From contig JBKJNY010000108.1 of assembly GCA_046593355.1 (NCBI GenBank), positions 1 through 64,000 on the forward strand: a stretch of 64,000 nt of DNA, given 5' to 3'. The position numbers and the translations under genes were made by a program. How positions within the stretch are numbered: position 1 is the first letter of the stretch; every line of letters starts with the position of its first letter. This document shows positions 17,688 to 25,419 of the stretch, piece by piece. The notes beneath the pieces were generated by a model. It made no database searches, was not told the DNA's origin, and was given only the letters and a program-made list of their open reading frames with translations. The DNA is from SXOA01 sp046593355. GTDB taxonomy: Bacteria > Planctomycetota > Planctomycetia > Pirellulales > Pirellulaceae.

Positions 17688-18150
17688 GTTAGACGAAGAC
17701 CTGTTCTCAATTGACTGGGTATCAGAACGCGATGCCACTGTCGAAAAAGACTGCCATCCACCGCTGCGAACAAACCGCCTGCCATCAAACAAATCGCTGG
17801 AAGACGGCGTGCTTTTGCTTAGGGTGGCTGCGCTTGAGGACCGCTTTGATGAGCTAAAGCAGCTATTAAAAGATGGATGCGTTAGAACCTACATTGAGAC
17901 GTTTGCACCGCAAGGAGTAGTAATCATAAAGCCAATTCCAGTATCTATTGTCTGCGACGATGGGGTATTTATTGCGACTTTTTTTGACGGCAATGTCAAC
18001 GCAAGCGGTGACACTTCGCTGGATGCGTTCGAAAGCCTCAAGGGTACACTCCTCGCAACATTCAGGTTTTTCTGCAAAAGAGAGGGCGAGCTAGGCAGGG
18101 AACCTAAGAGGCAACTAGCGGTGCTTCGTGATTTTATGCGGGAGCCTTAA
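17680..18150 (+). CDS. HicB-like protein, middle gene of the island operon
   Basis: The 156-residue product has a variable N-terminus and a C-terminal half with a HicB/UPF0150-like look: VVIIKPIPVSIVCDDGVFIA followed by TFFDGNVNASGDTSLDAFES and LKGTLLATFRFFCK. The pattern of two strands, an acidic turn and G-D-T-x-x-(D/E)-A before a helix is the usual partial RNase H-like fold of HicB antitoxins. No DNA-binding domain is evident. Its stop codon overlaps the start of the next gene (TAATG). Antitoxin role is inferred. Confidence 0.6.
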   Translation: MPKLDEDLFSIDWVSERDATVEKDCHPPLRTNRLPSNKSLEDGVLLLRVAALEDRFDELKQLLKDGCVRTYIETFAPQGVVIIKPIPVSIVCDDGVFIATFFDGNVNASGDTSLDAFESLKGTLLATFRFFCKREGELGREPKRQLAVLRDFMREP

Positions 18151-18458
18151 TGGCAGGAAACCCACTTACACTAGAAGTTGCCAGAAAAGTATTGAAAAAA
18201 CTTGACGCGCAAGACGTGTCGGAGAAAGGCGATCCCCATCCCACGTTCGCAGTTTTCCACAATGGCAAAATAGTCGCGACGACTGGGCTCCGTCGATCTT
18301 CAAAACGCGATATTCCAGTTCCCCACATCAAAAACGATCTACGCGCAAACGCTCGATTTCTCTTGGAAATGGCTAGTTGCACAAAATATCTAGCCGATTG
18401 GCTTCTGCTGGTGGGGCTTGTGGTTGAGGAAGAAGAGGGCAAAGAAAACAAGCAGTGA
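18150..18458 (+). CDS. HicA-like small protein, third gene of the island operon
   Basis: The 102-residue protein fits the small dsRBD-like HicA pattern loosely: LTLEVARKVLKKLDAQDVSE, then HPTFAVFHNGKIVATTGLRR and SSKRDIPVPHIKNDLRANAR, where the basic patch and the final P-x-P-H-I resemble the HicA mRNA-binding region. A C-terminal helix (MASCTKYLADWLLLVGLVV) and an acidic tail follow. The catalytic His of HicA would be H in PVPHI. HicA toxins act as mRNA interferases. The assignment is tentative and order is antitoxin first, then toxin. Confidence 0.55.
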   Translation: MAGNPLTLEVARKVLKKLDAQDVSEKGDPHPTFAVFHNGKIVATTGLRRSSKRDIPVPHIKNDLRANARFLLEMASCTKYLADWLLLVGLVVEEEEGKENKQ

Positions 18459-18747
18459 ACCCCACGCTGATATTGCGGTCTAGTTGGTTATGAAACGAAA
18501 TTCTTTTTCTCTTGCTCCTAGCGTCTGCTAGGAGAACCGTCCCGCGCCTCGCAGGCGCGTGGGTTCGGCTACATTGGCAGGTGCTCGATTCACCTGTTCT
18601 CCATTATGCCTTGGCGTTGCGCCGTTTGGCGGCGCTGGTAAGCGTCTTTCTCGCCCAAGCGGCCATTTTAAGGCCGTCCAGGTCCGCGGCATCAGGGCAA
18701 TTTAGCAACAGGGCCAGACCCGCGTCAACCAAAAAGTAGAATGTCCC
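18459..18747. other. Gap with a decayed minus-strand frame next to the MITE
   Basis: Mostly no coding signal. On the minus strand a frame of about 40 codons (18737 leftward, reading FLVDAGLALLLNCPDAADLD and ending near 18619 at TAA) looks like a protein C-terminus that begins at the MITE insertion point. It may be the rest of a gene broken by the insertion or an accident. Confidence 0.35.
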
Positions 18748-18956
18748 GAATGGCGTTAAGTTAAGCGTAACCTGATGAGGGGCATCGCCTTATCATCGCT
18801 AGCGTTTTGATGCTAGCCAGTATTGCCAATTGATGGCCCACGGTGATCCTCTATGATTGTCGAATCGGTGCATAGTGTCGCGCATTGCTAGCTATGTTCT
18901 GCTATCATGTGTAACTAATTGCTTATGAACAACTTACGCTTAACTTAGCGCCATTC
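18748..18956. mobile_element. MITE with 23-bp terminal inverted repeats and 11-bp target duplication
   Basis: The ends are GAATGGCGTTAAGTTAAGCG plus three more bases at 18748-18770 and the reverse complement at 18934-18956 with one mismatch. Directly outside both ends stands TAGAATGTCCC (18737-18747 and 18957-18967), an 11-base direct repeat that fits a target-site duplication. The 209-base element has no ORF, so a transposase must act in trans. An 11-base duplication is in the range of IS4-group elements; that family link is an inference. Confidence 0.9.
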
Positions 18957-18994
18957 TAGAATGTCCCCTTTTCCCTCCGCCTTTTCCCTCCGTC

Positions 18995-20050
18995 CTACAT
19001 CGCAGCTTTCTTCAGTCGTGCGAGCCAGTCCTGCAAGTCTCGCGGCAGTTTGGTGCGAAAGGCGATCTGTTCTTCTGTGACGGGATGGACGAAGCCGAGG
19101 ACGGCGGCGTGGAGGGCCTGGCGGGGAGCACCTGAAGCATCTGAATGCGGCTTTTCTCCCAGGGCGTGCGTGTACGTCTTTTCGCCGCAGAGCATGTGGC
19201 CGAGCTCGGAAAGGTGGATGCGGATCTGGTGCGTGCGGCCGGTTTCCAGGCGGCACTCGATCAGGCTGTAGGTTCCTCCGCCGGCTGTGAAGGTCTCCAG
19301 GGGCTTGATGTGCGTGACTGCCTCCTGGGACTCGGGAGCTTCTTGGCCCAAGGGGGAGCTGCCGCGGAGGCCGTCCCCCCGGTCGCGGACGAGCCAGGTG
19401 CGCATGGTCCGGGCCTCGACGGCCCCCTGCACGACCGCGACATAGGCCCGCTCGATCTGGTGCTTGCTGAACAGGCGGACCAGCGCTTGCTCGGCCTGCG
19501 GAGTGCGGGCGAAGACCATCAGGCCGCTGGTATCCCGGTCCAGCCGATGGACGGCGCGGACGCGGGGGAGCTTGGGCTGCGGCTGGCGTTTCTCCGGCCA
19601 GCCGGTTTGGCGGCGGGTGCGTGGGCCGGCCTGTTCGTCATCCGCCACGCGCAGCCCCAACTTTTTGGCCAGCACGCGCGGCAGGGCTTCATCGAGCGTC
19701 GGCTGGAGCTGCTTGCGGCGGGCGGGCCAGCGCCGCTCTTCGGCGTGGCGCAGAGTCGTCATCCCCGCCGGCTTTTCCACGACCACTAGATGCTCATCGA
19801 CGAACAGGAGCCGCACGTCGGCGGCAGTGGCCGGTCTGGCGAGCGGCTGCTCCCAGACCTTGACCACGTCTTTCGCCGTCAGCCGCCGCCCTTCATCCAG
19901 GCAGAGATTGCCGTTCACCTGCACATGCCGGCCGGCAATGAGCGATTTCACCTTCCCCCAAGGCTCGCCCGCCAGCAGTTTTTTGAGCGCGCCCGAGAGC
20001 GTGCCGCCGATGAGCTCGCCGCGGATGTGGTAGTTGCGAAAGGGGGGCAT
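18995..20050 (-). CDS. RluD-family pseudouridine synthase
   Basis: I start at ATG 20050 (MPPFRNYHIRGELIGGTLSG); a longer frame exists. The 351-residue protein has an N-terminal S4-like RNA-binding segment (LKKLLAGEPWGKVKSLIAGRHV region) and the catalytic domain with HRLDRDTSGLMVFA (catalytic Asp after R-L) and LETGRTHQIRIHLSELGHM. An insertion of about 50 residues rich in Arg/Gln sits before the catalytic motif. It isomerises uridine in rRNA or another RNA. It is downstream of the kinase gene on the same strand, across a palindrome. Confidence 0.9.
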   Translation of the reverse strand: MPPFRNYHIRGELIGGTLSGALKKLLAGEPWGKVKSLIAGRHVQVNGNLCLDEGRRLTAKDVVKVWEQPLARPATAADVRLLFVDEHLVVVEKPAGMTTLRHAEERRWPARRKQLQPTLDEALPRVLAKKLGLRVADDEQAGPRTRRQTGWPEKRQPQPKLPRVRAVHRLDRDTSGLMVFARTPQAEQALVRLFSKHQIERAYVAVVQGAVEARTMRTWLVRDRGDGLRGSSPLGQEAPESQEAVTHIKPLETFTAGGGTYSLIECRLETGRTHQIRIHLSELGHMLCGEKTYTHALGEKPHSDASGAPRQALHAAVLGFVHPVTEEQIAFRTKLPRDLQDWLARLKKAAM

Positions 20051-20131
20051 GGGAGAGAAGGAGAGAAGGAGAGAATTAGCCCGCCGCATCGTTTACTTTA
20101 TCTCCCCTTCTCTCGTTCTCCCCTTCTCTCG
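20051..20131. repeat. Inverted repeat overlapping the 3' end of the kinase gene
   Basis: GGGAGAGAAGGAGAGAAGGA on the left is mirrored by TCTCCCCTTCTCTCGTTCTC on the right. The right arm encodes the last residues of the kinase (ERRGEREKGR), so the repeat contributes coding sequence. Confidence 0.65.
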
Positions 20132-21660
20132 ATCGCGAGCTCGATCTCGATCTCCCGGTTATCCACCGGCGCTCCCAGGAGATTCACCAGCGTCTCGCGC
20201 AGCTCTTTCACCTTGAGCGGCATCGAGACCAGCACCCGCTTGTCGGAGAGCCTGGCACCCTTGATGAGGTCGGACTGTTTGGGATCGACAAACAGGATGG
20301 CCGGGATTTTTTTCGTGGCATCGCTGGAGCCGAACTGATTGAAAGCTTCCAGGGCTTCGTCCGCCAGGGAAAGGGTGCTGAACAGCACGCAGTCGACCAG
20401 CTTGGTGTGGGCATCTTCAATCCGCGCGATGGCCCGAATCGGGTCGCTAAAGACGAGCACGCGGTAGCCGTACTTTTTCAGTTTCTCGCGGAAGACGTCT
20501 TGCATCTCCAGGCGCGACTCGACAATCATCACGGTCCGCGCAGCTCCCTCGAGCTCCACGGGTGCCTTCGCGGGGGCCAGGGGCACAACTTCTCCCGCGG
20601 CAGCGGCAGCACTGGCCGCTTCGGCCTCGGCGACTTCGCCCGCTTCGACGCGGGCCTGCACCTTCTTGGCGTCCTCCAGCATTTCGGCGGGCGTGGAATA
20701 GCGCCTCTCCGGCGCCAGCTCAATCGACTTCTGCACGAAGGCCGCAATGGCCCGTGGGACCGTCGGATCGACCTGCAAAATCGGCTTGATGTTCTGATAG
20801 CGGGACACGCTGAGCCGCTGGATGCGGTCCCGCGTTTCATACATGGCCGGATGGCCGCTGACGATCGTGTAGAGCATGCAGCCGACAAAGAACAAGTCGC
20901 TCCGCGGGTCGTTGTTGCGACAGCCGGACGCCCGCTCCAAGCCGGCGTAATCAATCGTGCGGGCGTTGGGGGAATCGTCGTCCTTGATGGTTTCGGTGGA
21001 GCGGATGGCGGCCAGGCCGAAGTCCACCAGCTTGGCCCGCCCCTTGGAAGTGATGAGCACGTTGGAGAGCTTCAGGTCGCGGTGGCTCATCCCCTTTTCG
21101 GCGGCATAGACCAGGCCGGTGATGACGTCAATGATGATTCGCATCGACTCGGCGGGCGTCAGCTTCTTGCGGATCTTTATCATCTCGCGGAGGTTCCGCC
21201 CCTCGACAAATTCCATCACCAGGTAAGGCGCGTTCGTATTGGAGCTGACTTCATGTATCGGTACGATGTTGGGATGCCGCAGGCCGGATACGATCTGGCC
21301 CTCGCGGAGGAACTGCTCGGTCATGATGCCGTCGTCGCGGAACCGCTTGCGGAGAACCTTGACGGCCACCACCCGGCCGGTCTCCCGCTCCACCGCCCGG
21401 TAGACGCGGGCGAACGTACCCGTGCCGGCCAGATACAGCACCTTGAAATTGCCGTAGAAGTAGCCGCTCCGCTCCCCTTTGAATATCCGGTCAAGCTGGA
21501 AGTTGGTGAGTAGATCTCGGCGCATCAGCAGGCTGGTGAGCTGGTCGACGGTCACTTCCCGCGTGCCGAGCTCGCCCCACACCGCTTCCAACTGGCGCGA
21601 GTCGAGCAGGCCCGCATCGGTGATTTTCTGCCCCAGTGTTTCGGCGGTCATTTCGGACAT
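20098..21660 (-). CDS. Hanks-type Ser/Thr kinase with a degenerate receiver-like C-terminus
   Basis: The 520-residue protein has an N-terminal helical segment (1-60), a kinase domain (about 70-345) with Lys in VVAVKVLRKRF, catalytic loop HRDLKLSNVL and DFG in LVDFGLAAI, an Ala/Glu-rich linker, and a C-terminal domain (about 385-505) shaped like a response-regulator receiver (TVMIVESRLEMQDVFREKLK, DCVLFSTLSLADEALEAF). The receiver lacks an obvious phospho-Asp; DCVLF stands where the acceptor strand would be. In the activation region TIDYAGLERAS replaces the usual APE. No membrane helix is seen. Substrate unknown. Confidence 0.88.
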   Translation of the reverse strand: MSEMTAETLGQKITDAGLLDSRQLEAVWGELGTREVTVDQLTSLLMRRDLLTNFQLDRIFKGERSGYFYGNFKVLYLAGTGTFARVYRAVERETGRVVAVKVLRKRFRDDGIMTEQFLREGQIVSGLRHPNIVPIHEVSSNTNAPYLVMEFVEGRNLREMIKIRKKLTPAESMRIIIDVITGLVYAAEKGMSHRDLKLSNVLITSKGRAKLVDFGLAAIRSTETIKDDDSPNARTIDYAGLERASGCRNNDPRSDLFFVGCMLYTIVSGHPAMYETRDRIQRLSVSRYQNIKPILQVDPTVPRAIAAFVQKSIELAPERRYSTPAEMLEDAKKVQARVEAGEVAEAEAASAAAAAGEVVPLAPAKAPVELEGAARTVMIVESRLEMQDVFREKLKKYGYRVLVFSDPIRAIARIEDAHTKLVDCVLFSTLSLADEALEAFNQFGSSDATKKIPAILFVDPKQSDLIKGARLSDKRVLVSMPLKVKELRETLVNLLGAPVDNREIEIELAIERRGEREKGR

Positions 21661-21834
21661 GAGGCGTGCTCAATCTGCCGCGCGGCCAAGAGTCTCTGTA
21701 CCGGCTGCCTGGCAAGTGGCTGAAACCTGTGCCAGCGGCCCCTTATTTATAGTATTCCAGCGGCGCGACGCCTGCAATGCGCGGGTGTCCGCTCCCTCTT
21801 CCCCGGGGAGAGGGGACGCCAGCCCACAAAAAAT

Positions 21835-21864
21835 GCTCTGCCCCAGGGCACCTTGGGGCAGAGC
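21835..21864 (-). terminator. Rho-independent terminator downstream of the coiled-coil gene
   Basis: On the minus strand GCTCTGCCCC and GGGGCAGAGC pair around a ten-base loop and are followed by an A and a run of six T. It lies about 80 bases past the stop of the gene at 21947. Confidence 0.85.
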
Positions 21865-21946
21865 GATTGGTACAAGGAGTTCTGAAAAAACTCAGCTTGT
21901 AGGAGCAAATTGTTTGGTAATTGCCGCAGATTTATCTCTTCGCGGC

Positions 21947-22234
21947 CTACTCTCCCTGCAATTCGTCGCCGTGCTGGGGTTTGAGGGCGTCGCGCTCGCG
22001 GCGGGTGGCTTCCAGGTCGAACACCAGATATTTCATGTCCAGCCGCAGTTGGCTCAGGGCTTCCTGCACCAGGTTGAGGATGCGGCGGCGGCGGCGGGTG
22101 CTGTCGACCACGCGGAACATGAAGGGCTCCACCCGCGAACGGTGCTCGGCGGGGAGGGCGGCGATGGCACTGGCCAAATCGGCTACATCCTTGGGAAGTT
22201 CGTCAGTCTGGGTGGCGGTGGTGCTGGTGGACAT
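21947..22234 (-). CDS. Small coiled-coil protein
   Basis: Start at ATG 22234 (MSTSTTATQTDELPKDVADL), with GGAG 12 bases upstream; a longer frame has no better start. The 95-residue protein is helical: VADLASAIAALPAEHRSRVE, then VDSTRRRRRILNLVQEALSQ and LRLDMKYLVFDLEATRRERD. The RRRRRIL segment is strongly basic and could bind nucleic acid. I know proteins with this LVQEALSQLRLDMKYL pattern from planctomycetes, sometimes called regulators, but their function is unproven. Confidence 0.75.
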   Translation of the reverse strand: MSTSTTATQTDELPKDVADLASAIAALPAEHRSRVEPFMFRVVDSTRRRRRILNLVQEALSQLRLDMKYLVFDLEATRRERDALKPQHGDELQGE

Positions 22235-22497
22235 GCTCGCTGGCTCCGGGTGTGGTTCGTGTTGCTTACCGTCTAAAGCACCCGCTATGCCAAGGGTTGT
22301 GCTATCGCCTCGCTCATCCTTCGCAACTCTAAGAAGGTTCAACAGTTACGACAAGCACCCCGCTTCCGCTGGCCGAAAATGGCCTGGGCGAATTTACCAC
22401 ACTTGACCTCGCCGCTCATCGCAAATCCTGTTACAAGCCGATGTTACGTCGCGGGGGAGCCTCTTGAACCACTGTTGCCGTTTGTCAACGGGCCATC

Positions 22498-25290
22498 ATG
22501 CCTTTTCTTTCGCCACGACCGAGACGTCCACGCAACGGGGTCGGGAGTCTTTGGCGTCGGACATTTTCCACGGGGAACAATCACTGCCGCCAAAGACTCC
22601 CGACCCCCTTACTAGGCACGCTCCTGGTGGCGGCAATGATAGCGCTCCTTGCGGGACCAGGCACGCCCGATGCCTCCGCCCAGTTCCGCGAGACCTTTGA
22701 ATCCACCGTCCCCTCCTGGCGACTGCGGGAGGCTGATTGCGGAGTCAATCTCCTTGCGAAGCCGCAGCGGACCTTCCAGCAGTCCCATAGCGGCAACGGC
22801 TGCGAGTACCTCCGCCTCAACGTCGTCAACAACGGCACGTACATCCGTCTCGCCCATCCCATCGGCAAGGCGGCCATCATCGCCGAGCTGTCCCCCAGCG
22901 TCTGGGTCAAGTCGGATAAGCCGAACATCCAGATGATGCTTCGCGTCGTCTTTCCCAAAACCATCGACGACGCCACCGGCGAGCCCCTCGCCGACTTCAT
23001 CCCCGGCGATTCCTACACCGACGTCGGCCGCTGGCAAGAGCTGAAAGTCACGGGCGTTCCCGACAAGCTGAACAAAGCCGTCTGGTCCCGCCGCCGCCAA
23101 CTCGTGGCGGAGAAGAAAAAGCTCGACGAGAGCGGCGCGTACATCGACATGGTCGTGCTCAACGCCTTCTCCAGCCCCGGCAACATCGACCTTTGGCTCG
23201 ACGACCTGGAAATCCAGGGATACGTCAGCTTGGATGACAAAGGGAATGGCACAAACCCCAGCGCCACCGCGAAACAGCCCGCCATCGACTCCCGCGACCC
23301 CCGCAGCGGGGCGGCGATGCAGGGTTCGCTCCTCATGGTCAGCGGCCGGCCGATGATGCCGCGAATCATCCAGCACAACGGCGAGCCGCTGGAATGGCTG
23401 CACTCCCTCGGCTTCAACACGGTCAAACTCCCCGCCGAACCGACGCCCAAGCAGCTCAAAGAGGCGCAGCAACTGGGCCTGTGGCTCGTCGCGCCGCCGC
23501 CGCTGGTTTCGGAAGAGACGCCGATGGGCGCTGCATACGACCGCGTGTTGGCCTGGAGTCTGGGAACCAACCTGGCCGGGCGGGAACTACTCAGCACTCA
23601 GGAATTGGCGGCTGAAATCCGCCGCCACGATAGCCGCACGGGCCGCCCGCTCGTCTGCCAGCCCGCCACCGACCTCGAGGGCTACAGCCGCATCGCCAAC
23701 CTGCTGATCCTCGACCAGCCGACGCTGGCGACCAGCTTTGAGCTTTCCGCCTATCGTCCCTGGCTGCTCGGCCGGCCAAAACTCGCCCGCCCCGGTACGC
23801 CTCTCTGGAGCACCATTCCCACCCACCTTCCCGCGGGGCTCCGCGAGCAGCTCCTGCTAATGACCGAAGGGAAGCCGCTCCGCGAAACGCTCCAGTGGCA
23901 ACAACTTCGCCTCACCGCTTACAGCGCAATCGCCTCTGGCTCACGAGGTTTGCTGTTCCATTCCAGCGTGCCGCTTTCCACCGACTCGCTCGCCGGCTCG
24001 CAGCGGGTGGATGCTCTCAAGCTCCTCAACTTCGAGCTGCTCCTGTTGGAACCGTGGGCCGCGGCAGGGACGTTGGTGGAGGACGTTCCTTCACCAGACA
24101 ACAGCACGCAAGTCAGCATGTTACAGACCGAGCGGAGCAAGCTGCTCGTCGTCACGCGGCATGTTCCCGCCCAGCAGTACGTCGCCGCCCCCGCCGACAC
24201 CAAGCCAATCTCGCTCGTCGTCCCCGGCGTTCCCATCTCCGACCGGGCCTACCAGGTGACCCTCTCCGGCCCGCGCACGCTCCGCACCTCGCACGGCAGC
24301 GGCGGAATTCGCATCCAACTCGATGAGCCAGGCGTGGCGACGGCCATCGTCATTACGCAGGATCCGCTGGTCCTATACCACCTCAACAAAGTCCTTGAGG
24401 AAGGCAAGCTGGAAATTGGCCGGCTCCGGTACGAAGTCGCCGCCCGCGAATTGACGCAGGCCTCCGACGTGGACCGCGAGCTTTCCGCTGCCGGCCATCC
24501 GCTTCCCGCCGCAGCCGTCTGGCTCCGCGAAGCTCAAACGCACCTCGACCAGGCCAATCGCGGAATGCAAACGATGGATCCGCGAATCCTGCACGCTGCC
24601 GCCGACCGCTGCGAGCAAACGCTCGCCAAGGTTCGTCGCGGCCACTGGGAGCAAACCGCCGGTGCATTCCCGTCTCCCGCCGCCAGCCCCTGCGTCGCCC
24701 AGTTCGCCCTGCTGCCCCTGCACTGGGAATTCGCCCAGCGCCTGCGGCGGAACGCCTGGGGCCCAAACTCCCTGGCTGCCGGCGAGATGGAAAGCCTGAA
24801 TCAGCTTCTGAATGCCGGCTGGAAACAGCATCGCGGCATGTCCTCCGCCCTGCAGGGAGACGTCACTCTCGCCCTGCAATCCCCGCACGGCGGGCGCTCC
24901 GCCCTCCGGCTCCACGCCTGGTCCGTCAACCCCCAGGAAGTACCCGTCGCCCTCGAACGCCAACCCCTCTGGGTGACCACCGCCCCCGTCCCCGTCCGCC
25001 AAGGCCAACTCGCCCGCATCCACGGCTGGGCTCACGTTCCGAAGCGGTTAGGGGCAACGCAAGACGGTCTGCTCCTCTTCGACAACTTCGCCGGCCCGCA
25101 GCTCGGCGAGCGGATCCAGCTCTCGCAAGGCTGGCGCGAGTTCACCCTCTATCGGGCCATCCCCAAAAATGGCGAGCTGACCCTCACCATCTCCCTCACC
25201 GGCCTAGGCGAAGCCTCCCTTGACGACCTCTCCATCAACCTCATCAACCCCGACCCCATCCGGGAAGTCGCCCGACCGAAGCAAAACTAG
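22498..25290 (+). CDS. Large secreted protein, planctomycete-specific
   Basis: The frame is open from ATG 22498 and encodes 930 residues. A palindromic repeat (22537-22607) lies inside the first 40 codons, so the true start may be after it (GTG 22627 or ATG 22636). The full frame gives a convincing signal peptide (RQRLPTPLLGTLLVAAMIAL ending DASAQ), with the positive charge supplied by the repeat. The mature protein has a carbohydrate-binding-like N-terminal domain (ETFESTVPSWRLREAD, RLNVVNNGTYIRLAHP), a middle region that may be a TIM-like barrel, and a beta-rich end. Likely exported; no enzyme motif recognised. Confidence 0.75.
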   Translation: MPFLSPRPRRPRNGVGSLWRRTFSTGNNHCRQRLPTPLLGTLLVAAMIALLAGPGTPDASAQFRETFESTVPSWRLREADCGVNLLAKPQRTFQQSHSGNGCEYLRLNVVNNGTYIRLAHPIGKAAIIAELSPSVWVKSDKPNIQMMLRVVFPKTIDDATGEPLADFIPGDSYTDVGRWQELKVTGVPDKLNKAVWSRRRQLVAEKKKLDESGAYIDMVVLNAFSSPGNIDLWLDDLEIQGYVSLDDKGNGTNPSATAKQPAIDSRDPRSGAAMQGSLLMVSGRPMMPRIIQHNGEPLEWLHSLGFNTVKLPAEPTPKQLKEAQQLGLWLVAPPPLVSEETPMGAAYDRVLAWSLGTNLAGRELLSTQELAAEIRRHDSRTGRPLVCQPATDLEGYSRIANLLILDQPTLATSFELSAYRPWLLGRPKLARPGTPLWSTIPTHLPAGLREQLLLMTEGKPLRETLQWQQLRLTAYSAIASGSRGLLFHSSVPLSTDSLAGSQRVDALKLLNFELLLLEPWAAAGTLVEDVPSPDNSTQVSMLQTERSKLLVVTRHVPAQQYVAAPADTKPISLVVPGVPISDRAYQVTLSGPRTLRTSHGSGGIRIQLDEPGVATAIVITQDPLVLYHLNKVLEEGKLEIGRLRYEVAARELTQASDVDRELSAAGHPLPAAAVWLREAQTHLDQANRGMQTMDPRILHAAADRCEQTLAKVRRGHWEQTAGAFPSPAASPCVAQFALLPLHWEFAQRLRRNAWGPNSLAAGEMESLNQLLNAGWKQHRGMSSALQGDVTLALQSPHGGRSALRLHAWSVNPQEVPVALERQPLWVTTAPVPVRQGQLARIHGWAHVPKRLGATQDGLLLFDNFAGPQLGERIQLSQGWREFTLYRAIPKNGELTLTISLTGLGEASLDDLSINLINPDPIREVARPKQN
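22537..22607. repeat. Palindromic repeat family A, copy 3
   Basis: GGGGTCGGGAGTCTTTGGCG is mirrored by GCCAAAGACTCCCGACCCC, a near-perfect pairing. This copy is in frame with, and upstream of, the signal peptide of the large secreted protein. Confidence 0.85.
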
Positions 25291-25301
25291 AAGGCAGGGG
25301 A

Positions 25302-25401
25302 GAACAGAAGGTAACGAAGCAAACGAAGGAAGAAGGAGAGCAAAGTCATGAAGAGAGGTATATCCTTTGCCTTTCTTCGTTCCCTTCGTTTCCTTCTGTT
25401 C
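25302..25401. repeat. Imperfect inverted repeat between convergent genes
   Basis: GAACAGAAGGTAACGAAGC on the left is mirrored by TCGTTTCCTTCTGTTC on the right, with further pairing (AAACGAAGGAAGAAGG with CCTTTCTTCGTTC). Between convergent genes, so possibly a transcription boundary. Confidence 0.65.
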
Positions 25402-25419
25402 AAAAACGATCGACCGGTC

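Noticed and set aside
18512..18739. 75-codon plus-strand frame before the MITE
   Set aside because: Low-complexity translation and no start signal. The minus-strand frame there looks better but is also weak.
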